DNA of 64,000 bases from Strongyloides papillosus (lineage: Eukaryota; Nematoda; Chromadorea; Rhabditida; Strongyloididae). Location: positions 806,001 to 870,000 of the forward strand of contig SRSI01000028.1 of NCBI GenBank assembly GCA_005656395.1, written 5' to 3'. Below the pieces are notes generated by a model. It ran no database searches. It saw nothing but the letters and a program-made list of their open reading frames with translations, and had not been told where the DNA came from. A program made the position numbers and the translations under genes. This document shows positions 26,338 through 37,578 of this stretch, piece by piece (position 1 is the stretch's first letter; every line of letters starts with the position of its first letter).

Positions 26338-27813
26338 ATGATATTTAACAATTTTAAATTTTTAATAATTTATTGTATTCTCATTGGTATGTTATCATTT
26401 AATTTTTATATAATTACTTACAAAACCTTAGGTACATCATATGGTGAAGACAAAACAACGTCAACTGAGACATGGAAAGCAATACTTGGTGATGTATGTC
26501 AATTACCAAATTTTCCAAAACCAACAGCTGATCCAAAACGTTATTTAGAATGTGTCAAACAAAAAGTTAGTCTAGATCGTAGTGATTTAGGTACATGGCA
26601 ATTACGTGAATGTTTAGATGGCTATGAATTTGTAGCATCATCAAGATCATGTAAAAGTATCTCTAATATCCGTAGATCACAATCTTTATGCTATACGCCA
26701 AATGCATCTAAATATGATTATTGTAATAACAATAGTCGTTTTTTTACAGTATCTGAAACAATTCAAGCTCCAAGACAATGTACTTGTCCAAATGGTGCCA
26801 ATAATTGTGTATGTCCACAACCAGAAATATTATCACCTAAACTTGCAACAAAAAGAATGAAAAGACAATCTGATAGTAGTAGTAATTCAGTTAAAATAAC
26901 AATAAATCTTCCATCTTGCCCATGTAATACAGAGGCACAACCGTCATGTGCTTGTATTGATAAAGGTTTAAATAAAGTTCAAGTATTTAAGGATTCTTGT
27001 TGTATAGAAGGCACACAATCAATCTATTCAACACAACGTCCACAACAGGCATGCTTATGTGAAGATTATTCAATGTACACTACAACAACACAAATTCCTT
27101 ATGTGTATTCTGTAACAACACAAGTTCCATATATCTATCCAACATCAACTACAGTAACACCAAGTGTTATTCAAAATGATAATATTGTTAGAGTTAATAA
27201 TAAAAGTTGTCAAATAACTACAACGGGAGAGTTGTACTGTCCAGAGGAGAGTCAATATACCTACACAGAACCACAATCATGTCCATTAGTTGTTTCTGGT
27301 CTTGGTAATGCACGTTATCAAGGTATTTGTTCATGGATGACTGATCCATTAGCTGTTGATCCAGAATCAAGAACACATTTCCTTCAATGTCAACCAGCAC
27401 CCAAAAATTTATATTGTGGTAGGTGGCAAAGAATGCCATGTGCTCCTGCAACTGTTTTTGATGTTAATATTCAGGTATGTGTATGGGATACATCAATTCA
27501 AGGAACAGGTCAAGGAATAGGTGGTGGTATTGAAGTTGGTCCAATTCCATTACCACAACAAACGACATCAACATTCTTTCCACAATATAGTACAAGTCCA
27601 TATTATACAACAACAACATATCCATATACTTCAATTTACACAACGACACAAGCATATCAGCAAAGTAATCAACAATGTTCATGTAATGGTGGTATACCAA
27701 TTGGTACATGTAATCAAAATTATCAATGTCCTGGTCAATCACTTTGCCAAATTGGTATAAATATTGAAACAAAACAAACATGCAAAGTATGTTGTTATTA
27801 CAAAAAGAAATGA
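26338..27813 (+). CDS. Secreted cysteine-rich protein with chitin-binding-like modules
   Basis: The continuous frame is 491 codons, but 26387-26431 looks like a 45-base intron (ATTG|GTATGT ... CCTTAG|GT) of length 3n without a stop. Removing it leaves a clean signal peptide (MIFNNFKFLIIYCILIGTSYG) and a 476-residue product. Two segments have the Cys and aromatic spacing of peritrophin-A/CBM14 chitin-binding domains: one right after the signal peptide (about 26493-26655), one at about 27300-27490. Between them are Cys-rich runs (CTCPNGANNCVCPQP), a basic processing site RMKR|Q near 26860, and Thr/Tyr/Pro-rich linkers likely to be O-glycosylated. The C-terminus is another Cys-rich module ending CCYYKKK. 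A role in cuticle, eggshell or pharyngeal lining is plausible for such proteins but is inference. I do not recognise a named orthologue. Confidence 0.8.
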   Translation: MIFNNFKFLIIYCILIGMLSFNFYIITYKTLGTSYGEDKTTSTETWKAILGDVCQLPNFPKPTADPKRYLECVKQKVSLDRSDLGTWQLRECLDGYEFVASSRSCKSISNIRRSQSLCYTPNASKYDYCNNNSRFFTVSETIQAPRQCTCPNGANNCVCPQPEILSPKLATKRMKRQSDSSSNSVKITINLPSCPCNTEAQPSCACIDKGLNKVQVFKDSCCIEGTQSIYSTQRPQQACLCEDYSMYTTTTQIPYVYSVTTQVPYIYPTSTTVTPSVIQNDNIVRVNNKSCQITTTGELYCPEESQYTYTEPQSCPLVVSGLGNARYQGICSWMTDPLAVDPESRTHFLQCQPAPKNLYCGRWQRMPCAPATVFDVNIQVCVWDTSIQGTGQGIGGGIEVGPIPLPQQTTSTFFPQYSTSPYYTTTTYPYTSIYTTTQAYQQSNQQCSCNGGIPIGTCNQNYQCPGQSLCQIGINIETKQTCKVCCYYKKK

Positions 27814-29257
27814 GTTTTTTATTGTCTTTTTTATCATATTTACATCACTTTATAATATTTATGGCACAAATCAAGTATCAATTTAAAAAAAATATAAAAA
27901 AAAACCAATAAGAAACATCATGATATTATTTTAAAATATTCAGTCAAAGGAATTTTTAAACAAATAAACATCAACAAAAAGATTCTTTTTTTCAAAGAAA
28001 ATTCATATTTATATTTTCATTATCATTTTGAATTATTTCATATTTGTATATCAAAAAAATGTATAAAGATACGACAATTATATATTTGTATATATTTTAA
28101 AATTATTTAAAAATAAAAGATATTGTTTTATGCATAATTTTTTGTTTTTATTCTTTAATATTATTTGATTTATTAACATTGTAGTAATTTAATTTATGAA
28201 TATATTATTTTTAAAAAGGTTTACAAAGTTATTAACAAAATGTGTAGAAAGCTTAAATATATTTATCAATAAATTAAAGTACCTCGTCATCGTCATATAT
28301 TATGATTATAATACTATAAACTAATTTATTATTAATATTTAATATATTAAGTAGTAAAAAGTGAAATAAATATATACGTAATTGAATAAAAATTTGGTAA
28401 TATTAAAATATAGTTTTAATAAGGTAAAAAGTTGACAAACATATTTATAAGTATACATTTGTGACAATTAATATTTATAATAATATTAGTATAGATCATT
28501 AATATATTGAAAATTTATTCAAATCTGTCATTACACACCAATATTCCTTTTTACTTTTGTTTTGTAAGCTGATTAGAAAGGTAATAATAATAGCAGGAGA
28601 AGGGAATATATTGGCAAATATGATAACCGTGCATAATTAAACTCTTTTGTCAATTTTAGTAACTTTTAAAAAGTAGATACATACCTGTATTTAATACCTT
28701 ATATCATATAACTTTTATAGATTATTAATACATAATTCATAAATAAAAATATTTTAATTTTGGGAGAAAAAATTATCTAAAACTACTATTGTCTATTAAA
28801 AATACATATATTTATATAAATATTTCATTAATAAGATAATTTTACAAATTATTATGTATAATAATAATATACTTATAATAAATTTACATCTTCGTTTATT
28901 TTAATTGTATATATATAGAATTATCATATATTTTTCTAAAATATAAATATAATTTCGTACGTATTTATAGGTATTTAATATATTTAATTATTCATAAAAG
29001 CTCCTTCCATCATACAGATATATTATACACTGATTGTCTTCAAAAAGGTATCACATTTAGAATAAAAATATATTCTAATATTTTGAAAAATTTTTATAGG
29101 CGAAATATTTTATCATTTTATTGAGAGAAGTTATTTATTTTCTTCTATTCAACTATTTATTATTGTTGTTCAAAAGAGTAATATTTATGAAATATTGTCG
29201 CTAATAGAAGAAGATAAACAAAATAAAAAAAGAAATAAAAATATAAGGTACAGTAAG
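27814..29257. other. Intergenic region
   Basis: AT-rich spacer between two plus-strand genes. Apart from the poly(A) signal at 27963 I see no feature I can support. Confidence 0.6.
27963..27968 (+). promoter_or_regulatory. Candidate poly(A) signal
   Basis: AATAAA, 150 bases after the stop of the chitin-binding-like gene. Confidence 0.35.
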
Positions 29258-31273
29258 ATGAATCGTTATAGTTCATCTGTTAAAAATACATTTCTTAATG
29301 TTATTAACAATAGAGCGGTATGTTTTTTAAAAAATTGATCCTATTATAATTAGCATAATTTTTTATAGTTTAATGTAATTCTTACTTCAATAATAGTATT
29401 TTTGTCAATCTATATATTAATTGTTGGATTTTTCCATCGTAGTTTAATTCACCCATTAACTGATACCGAGCTCCTACCAACAGAGGAACCACAATTAATT
29501 GTTGATGCGAAAGATTTAGTTGAAAATATCCAGGAAAGTACCATTAAAACAATAATATCACTATTCTTCTTATGGTTTATATCATTAATAGCATCAAAAA
29601 TCTTTAGAAGTATTTATCTACCAGCATTAATTGGATGTCTTATTGTTGGTATATTATTTAGAAATTTAGAAGCACTACATGATTTCTTGTCTATTGATGT
29701 TTTTTGGGCTGATTCCATAAGATATTTTGCCTTTATTGCTATTCTTATAAGATGTGGTATTGGACTTGATTCAATTTCACTTAGATCACATTGGATTTTA
29801 TGTGGTAGTATTGGTATTATTTCAGTTATCTTTGAGACAATTGCTATTGTATGTACATCATATTTTATCTTCCATATTCCATTTGGTTTATCAATTTTAC
29901 TTGGGTATGTTATTTATTTTTTAAAATAAAGAATAATTAATTTATTTTTTTAAGTTTTACTGTTGCTGCTGTATCTCCAGCTGTAACTGTTCCTGCAATG
30001 ATTGATCTTCAGGAGAAGGGTAGAGGAACAGAAAATGGTGTACCAACAATTGTCCTTGTCTCAAGTAGCATTGATAATTTATTTTGTATAACAGCTATTA
30101 ATTTGCTTGTTTCAATTATCTTTAGAAGAACAGGTAATTATTAAAATTAATAATTATTTTTTATATAACTCTTTATAGATTCATTATCATATACACTTAT
30201 GAGAGTACCTGTTGAGATAGCAGTTGGTGCATTGGTTGGAATTGTTCTTGGACTTATCTTAAGACACTTGCCAAAGAACGATTCTAGTGTTGTCCATTTT
30301 ACAAGAACAATTCTCCTGGTAACTGTTTCGTACGCTCTAGCATATGGATGTAGAGCAATTAATTGTGAAATTGCTGGTCCATTGGCTGTCCTTCTTATGA
30401 GTATTGTTGTTTCCATGAGATGGAAAGCTGATAATAATGATATGGTATATTAAATAATAATTTTAATGTAAAAATTTTAAAAAAAATTTTTAGACAAGAA
30501 TTGAGGAGAATGCCTTTGCACATGCATGGAGATTGGTATTAGAACCACTTTTATTTGCCTTAATTGGATATAATTTTGTTATTAGCGATCTCAATGGAGA
30601 TATAATACTAATTGGATTAGCTGTTATTGTTATAGGTGTTGTTGGAAGGATAATAATTGTTTTTCTTATTACAATATTTAGTCATTTTAATCTATCAGAA
30701 AAAGTTTTTACATCATTTTGTTTTATGCCCAAAGCAACAGTCCAAGCTGCTTTAGCTCCAGTTATCTATCAATTTTTATTACTTGATATGGATTGGAATA
30801 CACATGCAACTTTCTTTATTTCAACATGCATTATTGCTATAATTATAACAGCACCCCTTGGACAGATAATAATTCGTCTATTTGGGTATCTTTTATTATC
30901 AAAATTTAGAATAGATCCATTTGGTATGAAAAGTCCTTCAAAAGCCTATGAACCTAATCATTTCATGAATGAGATTAATGCTGGGCTCGGGGATAATATG
31001 CAATCGGTACAGACTGAAGTTTTAAATGTTCTAAACGGTACAAAAAGTATTGTGAAACCATCATCATATAAAATAACTCCAAAACCAATAATTCCTAATA
31101 ACATTAGTGATTACCACCATCACCAATATATCCCACCACAAACATCTTTTCCAGAAGTAAATAATTCTAGTTACCAAGAATTTAGAGAACGCCGTTTGGC
31201 GGAGTTGCGCAACAAAAACGAAATTATTCGCAGTGAATGTGTCACTGAATCAACGAAGCAAACCAAATTTTAA
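29258..31273 (+). CDS. SLC9B/NHA-type cation-proton antiporter
   Basis: Five exons: 29258-29317, 29369-29904, 29955-30133, 30179-30444, 30494-31273; all GT-AG, introns 45-51 bases, 606 residues. It is a multi-pass membrane protein of the CPA2 superfamily (SLC9B, NHA1/NHA2), which exchanges Na+ or Li+ for H+ at plasma or organelle membranes. Visible hallmarks are an N-terminal hydrophobic segment, LPALIGCLIVGILFRN, the IRCGIGLD helix, GFTVAAVSPAVTVPAMIDLQ across the exon 2/3 junction, SSSIDNLFCI at 30061-30090, and MPKATVQAALAPV near 30725. The tandem aspartates that SLC9B members carry (DD) read DN here, while the conserved Lys in the MPKATVQAA motif (30731-30733) is kept. The C-terminus (from about 30900) is a polar cytoplasmic tail, longer than I expect for the family. 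The start gives only a short N-terminus; an upstream exon cannot be excluded. Confidence 0.9.
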
Positions 31274-33137
31274 GATTTTTTTACTAAGAGTTTTAATGTT
31301 TTTTATCATTTTTGTATAACATGTTTAATTATTTTTGTCTAAATTTTACTTTTTTAAAATACCATTGTTTATAGAAAACAATTTTGTATCATTGTTATCT
31401 TTCACATACATTCATATCTCACATATCACTAAGAAAAATAAAAATTATTCTTATTTTTTTAATATTTTAAAATAAATTACTTGTAATGGAAAAAAATTCA
31501 AAATAATTTTTTTGTAATTAAAAGAAGATTTATTCATGTCATAGAAGATAATAATTAGAAAAAGTTATGGAGAAAACAACTTTTGTCAGTCAAAATAATG
31601 AGTATATCTATTTTTATTCTTGATTGTATTGACAAAATGTTAATAAGATGTTAACAAATAAAAACATCTTGATTTAATATAAAAAGAATGATAATTGGCG
31701 TTAAAATTAAGTTTATTATCATAAATTTGGGTATATATATATATATATTTACATTTATTTTTTTTCTTTGCATGTCACAACAATAGAAAATATATTTAGT
31801 TGAACTTTTATTTAAATGGACTCTTTTCTTAATATATTATACACTTTATACCTACACATATAGGTGTATATTTAACTGGAAAAGTAATTGTTCTACATTT
31901 TCAAGTACCTCTTCTTAACTTATGTTATTTTTTTACTTATATGTTATAATAATCTTCAAGATTTAAATAATTACAATATTATTATTATACACCATAGATG
32001 CTTTGATTTTCTAAATACCCTATATACAAAAATATTTATAAAAATTTTCATATATATTTTCATATATATTTTGAGAAATAATGTTAACACTCGTGATTAT
32101 TTTCTCTTGAAATGCTCTAGTTAACATCATTTAACATTTTATCAACTACAAATTGACATAAGAACATTTTGTATCTTTACTTATATGAGTGGACCTTTCT
32201 AGTCCCAAATATTTATATTTTTTTATAATAAAATATCTTTAAAAAGTTATTTATATCAACTAATATTATTATAAATAATTGAAATGATAACAAGGTTACC
32301 AAATAATTACCATCAAAATAAAATTAAAATCATATTTCTGATATATATATTATTCTAATTTCAAGATAAGATTTCTTAGTTTTTTTGACAATAAACAAGT
32401 CTTGTTGCTTTGTCATCACCTAATGAAAATCCATTACTTGAAGTATGTGTTGAATAGTTTTCTACTGAAAAAAAAGAGATGACGATGATATGAGGTATTA
32501 TATATTAAGGACTGACCAATAAAGTAAGTGTAAAAGAAACACACATCTAACTAGAATCCAAAAGGATAAAAAAGAAATAACTATAGATCAATGACAACAG
32601 TAATTGATAATAATATATATAAACACACCTTATGTAATAAGCTTATTTAAAGATAACTTTTTAGTAAAAAAAGAACTCCCCAATTAAATGAGAATTTCTT
32701 AAAAGATTTTTCTAAATATCATTTATTTTAAAAGTTTTTATTACCATTAAACAAGTTTATATAAATACATCTAATAATACTGTCCTCAATGTCCCTTCTC
32801 TTTTTCTTAACGAGTGTGGGGTTTATATTCTAGATCAAAACACTTTCAATATTTTAGAATATATCTTTCTAATTCTTATTAACTTTAAATTATTATAGAC
32901 TTCAACAATTTTCTTATATACTATTACTTTTATAAACATTTCTAAAAATTCTTACTCTTTTATTTACACTATAAAATAAACTTTTATAGTTTGTTATTTA
33001 AGGATATATTTTAAGTTACATATGAATAATAATAATAATTTTTCTTATACCCACTTTATTTTTTTTCTTTCCATTGTTTATATCTATATATTCATATTAC
33101 TAATATTTTTCTTATAGTTTTTATATAATTTGAAGTA
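31274..33137. other. Intergenic region
   Basis: AT-rich spacer with the 3' end of the antiporter gene and the promoter side of the next. The low-complexity frame at 31888-32124 is not supported. No RNA gene or transposon recognised. Confidence 0.6.
31437..31442 (+). promoter_or_regulatory. Candidate poly(A) signal
   Basis: AATAAA, about 165 bases after the antiporter stop. Confidence 0.35.
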
Positions 33138-33970
33138 ATGTTATATAATTGGTATATTCTTTTATTATTATTTTTTTTTGTTTCATCAACTTACGGAGGA
33201 AATGAAGATAGTTCACCTATCCATTCAGAGGAATGTATTACAGCAAATAATAATTGCGAAAATAATACTGAATGTATACATAGATTAGCTGTTCTTCAAT
33301 CAGCATGGTAATAATTTCTCTTTATTAATTAAATAATTTTAAATTTTTCAGTACAACAAATACCTGTCAACCACAATGTCGTTTGGCAGCATTAAATCTT
33401 TATCAAAATAAATTAGGTAGATTACTCCTACGTACTGATGCGTCATGTCTTCCCGGTAAAGATGAGTTAGAAAAATGTGGTTTCTTACCAAATTTGGAGG
33501 AAAAACATTGTTCATTGCAAAAATTAGTCTGTGAAACTGATATGAGATGTAATGCTAAATGGGAATTATTTGTTTCTGAGTGTGAAACAGAATCAACAAC
33601 AGGAAATTGTTCGCCAAAATGTCAACAACTTTTGAATGGAACATTAACTACAAAAGCTGGTGAAGGTTTTTCATTATGTACTTGTACAGATAAAGAAGAT
33701 CAACTTTGTGAACATTTACGCGATGATATTATAGGAAAATGTATATCAATGATTGCTGGAGGTATTCAACATTACAAACCGGACATAACTCTTTCTCCAA
33801 CTCTTCCACCACCAACAACAATCATTTCAACAAATAAAGTCACTGTTGATAGTAAATTTCAAAAAACTACACCAAAATTCAAAATATATAATAGACCTGG
33901 TAGTAGTAATGGTTTTTGTATTTCATCTATGACACTCCTCCTAGCAATAATAGCTAATTTATTCATATAA
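33138..33970 (+). CDS. GAS1/GFR-alpha-like GPI-anchored protein
   Basis: Two exons, 33138-33307 and 33352-33970, with a 44-base phase-2 intron; 262 residues. The start is supported by a signal peptide (MLYNWYILLLLFFFVSSTYG). The ectodomain has two Cys-rich blocks with GDNF-receptor/GAS1 spacing: one spans the splice junction (CITANNNCENNTEC ... CTTNTCQPQCRLAALNLY), the second runs from about 33508 to 33750 (CETDMRCNAKWELFVSEC ... CTCTDKEDQLCE). A Thr/Pro stalk follows and then a short hydrophobic C-terminus (SSMTLLLAIIANLFI), as expected for GPI attachment. C. elegans has a GAS1-like gene, phg-1, which is the likely relative, but I cannot confirm orthology. Probable role: cell-surface co-receptor or modulator of signalling. 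Confidence 0.85.
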
Positions 33971-34475
33971 TGTTCTTGGAAAAAAAAAACCTGAAACATG
34001 CAAATTCTGTTTTGTTTACTATAATGATATTTTAAAAGAAAAAAAACCTAGTTTTCTATGTACACTCAACAATGCAAAAAAGTTTTAATTTATCAATAAA
34101 CGAAATATATTTAATTTTTTTTTAATCTATAACAAAAATATTCTATATGTAGATTAAATTGTTTTGTATGTAGAGAGTTTTTCAAACAATTTACTAATAA
34201 AAAATAAAATATGAGTTTGTTTGTCAATTACCTAAATTTATACTTTTTAAATATCATTATATAAAATTTGAATTTTATACAATTTTAATATGCATTTATC
34301 AAATTATTTCTAATGATCGAAATGTTACTGGTATATACATTTTCATATTTATTTTCCAAATTGCAGGTTGTTAATATTATTCAATATATAGAACTTTATA
34401 TAGGAAACAGTTTGAGTGATAATGACCTTATAATTATTTTAAGAAATATGAAAATAAAAAATTTAATGTAAAAGA
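33971..34475. other. Convergent intergenic region
   Basis: About 500 bases between the stop codons of two converging genes; holds both 3' UTRs. No gene seen. Confidence 0.65.
34095..34100 (+). promoter_or_regulatory. Poly(A) signal
   Basis: AATAAA, 125 bases after the stop of the GAS1-like gene. Confidence 0.45.
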
Positions 34476-34950
34476 TTACAATAATTGCGTTAAAAATACT
34501 AGTAATAAAAGTGAAAATGAAGAATTTAAAAAAGTTGAAGTATTACATAAATCCTTATCGCAGCAACATGTTGTTATATTATGGACACCAGCACTTAAGC
34601 AAGCATTAGTTACATTCTGTAAAAAATAGAAGATTCAAAAATAAACTTTTAAAGATATAAATCCTTACATCACAAAGAGCTAGTGTATCACCACCACAAC
34701 TATATTCAATAACAACTTTACCAGATTCATTTCTATTAGTATTGATAACTGTCATATTGGAGCAATACGATAAACCACATTTAATAGCCATCAAATTTTC
34801 AACCCATTCCTCATTCCAATACTGAATTTTTTGACCAACATAGCATCTCAAATGGGATCCATCAGTTGGATCATCTTCAGATTGTACTTTAGTAATATTC
34901 TTTAGAATAAAAAGTAATAAGAAACATTTTAAAATTGATATTAATATCAT
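34476..34950 (-). CDS. Small Ly6/uPAR-type (three-finger) GPI protein
   Basis: Two exons on the minus strand, 34950-34669 and 34616-34476, with a 52-base phase-0 intron (GAT|GTAAGG ... TTTTTTACAG|AAT); 140 residues. Exon 1 gives a signal peptide (ending about ITKVQS) and the first cysteines (LRCYVGQ, AIKCGLSYCSN, YSCGG, LALCD). Exon 2 supplies the terminal signature CCCDKDLCN, the usual last-cysteines-plus-Asn pattern of the Ly6/uPAR fold, and a hydrophobic end (FSLLLLVFLTQLL) fitting GPI addition. Two N-glycosylation sites (NMT, NES) lie in exon 1 and two (NVT, NIT) in exon 2. Such proteins are usually cell-surface adaptors, for example of receptors or channels; the partner here is unknown. 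The second exon is short, so the gene is easily truncated in an ORF-only view. Confidence 0.85.
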
Positions 34951-35490
34951 TAAAAATATCTGATGGAAATATTATTAAATAATTAAATATTCCTATTTAA
35001 ATAATATAAAATGATATAAAAAAATTTATTAAAAATATTTTATACTTACGATTATTCAAACTATAATCTTAGAAATATTAAGTTCTTACAATATAATAAA
35101 TATTTTATTAGTTTTGTCGGTTCCTTCTAATTGAATTACGCTTTTTTATCACATAATTTGTCGTTTAACAAATTCCTATCTATTAAATAAAATATTTTAA
35201 TAGAATCAACTTATGTAAGATGATTAATGTTGTTAAATTTAAATATTTTTTGACCCTATAATATCTAAATTTTCTGTTAAAGTGATAGCTTATCAGTTTA
35301 TCATAACAAATTGATTATTAAAATTAGTATATATATTTTTATGCTTAGTGATTATTATAATAATAAAAATATAGATTAAAAATAAAAATTAAAAAAAAAA
35401 CCTTTTTCACCATATTTTATTTAAGCATTCTTACAAAACTTTTAATTGCTATATATTACATTTATAAAATATTTTCTAACAATAATTTTT
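34951..35490. other. Intergenic region
   Basis: AT-rich spacer between two minus-strand genes; no further feature apart from the poly(A) signal at 35416. Confidence 0.6.
35416..35421 (-). promoter_or_regulatory. Poly(A) signal of kelch-like gene
   Basis: AATAAA on the minus strand, about 70 bases after the stop codon. Confidence 0.45.
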
Positions 35491-37578
35491 TTAATCACTA
35501 TCATTAGTTACGATTAATAGTTGCTCAAAAAGTCCGACACCTGGATTACCGTAAATTAATCTATGTCTAAATTCATCAAAATATATAAATTGTGGCCCAT
35601 CAGATTTATTAGGTATTTGGATATCAATTTTTTTCCAACATGGTTCGTCTTTATTTATTAAATCAACAGCATAAACATCTCCTGTGTAAATTGAATCTGT
35701 CATCCCTTGTTGAATATGTCCGGTCATTTGAAGCCAATAACCTTTGTATGCAATTAATTGGTGTCCTGATGCACCAGCAAAGCAAAATGGTGGTTGATCC
35801 TCAGTACATTTAACATCGACAATTTTTGCATTACGATTAACAAGATCGAAACAAATTAAATTCTCTTTATGCCATCTAAATCCACATCCATGATGTCCAT
35901 AAAGTACATAAACATAATCACCAAATGTTACACCACTTACTGGCTTGCCATAGTGGAAATCTTCAAAATTGCTACTACATATTTGATTAAATTCATTTTT
36001 TGATATATCTAATTCATAAAGAGAATATGTATCATTATTATATACAACATAATATTTATTACCATAACTTACACTATCAATTTCAATTATTGTAGAAAAT
36101 TTGTTGACGTCATACTCTCTTTTTTCATTGTGGTTTTTTTTGAAAGTTGATTCCCATTTGTTATCATTTGCATTAAAAATGTATAATTCTTCATAACTAA
36201 CTTGTTCATATGGATTAAATAGCGCAATATATAATTCATTTTGTGAAACAAATACAGATTCAAATAATTCATCGTCACAATCAATTCCTTTAATTTCATG
36301 TCCATTTGGTGATTCTAATTTATTTTTAATTAAATCATAAACATAAAGTTTATTGTTTTTACGGAGAACTCTATGAGGCATTGTCATATTACTATTGTAG
36401 ACACATTCCTTTTCGAAAATATATAATTTATCATTCATTTGAAGGGCAAATGGATCAGTCATAGAATCACCGAAGGAACCTGTTAATTTTCTGACAATTT
36501 TGCTTGCATTGTCAAAATTTAATATTTGAACATAGACTCCAGATTCTAATGAACCATGATATAAAAAATTATTTGCTACAACGACATCAGCAAAGTATGA
36601 AGATCCTTGATCACCATTTTGTGGAACGGTATTAAAAAGTCTTCGCCATCTTGGTTTTTCTTTACTTAAATCTTCTAAAACCCAGATAGAACCATCATAG
36701 GTAATTCTAGACATCCCAGCACCATTACTCCATCCTCTTTTAACGATAATGCAATCTTTATCTTTTAGATAATAAGCAAAAACTAAGTTACCAGAATTGA
36801 TACCAAATAGTCCTCCATCTGATACATCAATAAACTTTGCATCATTTTTTTTAACATCAAAACGTAACATTTTATTATAAAAATGCATAAAACCGCATCC
36901 ATGCACACCACCAAAACAATCGACAATACCATTATGATAGATTGCTTCAGTAATAATAGTTCTTAAATCATTTTTTTCTTTATGAAAGGTAATTAAATTT
37001 TCAACGGTACCATTTTGCAAATCAATTGAATATAAAGAGATACTTCCATTTAGTGAGACGACAATGTGAACTTTGTTGTCTTCGCAACTCTGGGCAATAA
37101 CAACTTGGCCTTGTTGATTGTATTCATTGTCATTTACATGGACGTAACCAGTAAGTGAATGAATACTTTCCCAAGAAAATGTTGACATATCCCATTTGTA
37201 TAATTTAGTAAAATGAATACCTTCATTTTTAGTGTATAGTAGCATGTATAAATTTTCATCACATGCAAAGATGGCCTCTTCTGTTAACTCATTATCATCA
37301 ATTGCCTCAAGTGTATCTTTCCCCGTCTCGACAAAAGCCTTTTTATCACTGTCAAATATGGCAAATTCTCCACCACGATGTGATATGAAATGTCCCCAGT
37401 TTAACGATGGTTGTTCAAAATCTGTAATTATATTAGTTATTTTAAAATATATTTTTCATATAATCTTACGTTTTGTTTCAAAGAAAAAAATTTTATTTCC
37501 AACAACAACATTAATAAATTGTGCTTTGGGATTTTCCCATTTTTTAAACTCACAAACTTTTGTTGTGTATTGATCCAT
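35491..37578 (-). CDS. Kelch-like beta-propeller protein with duplicated halves
   Basis: Two exons, 37578-37470 and 37421-35491, with a 48-base phase-1 intron (C|GTAAGA ... ATTACAG|AT); 679 residues from MDQYTTKV. An in-frame ATG two codons upstream (37584) and a hydrophobic upstream extension (to 37665) leave the start open. I prefer the short start because a TTTTTTATAG acceptor-like site lies just before it. The protein is a series of short beta-strand-like repeats of the form L-Y-x-F-D/N-x-x-x-N/D-x-W-E, typical of kelch/galactose-oxidase propellers. Two halves resemble each other: HGCGF followed by an R/C-F-D-V/L strand and an x-A-K-x-x-D-V motif occurs near 36900 and again near 35895, and both halves end with a similar L-x-x-G/N-x-x-x-G-V/L block. 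No signal peptide, BTB or BACK domain is visible, so it is probably cytosolic. Not recognised as a named gene. Confidence 0.8.
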
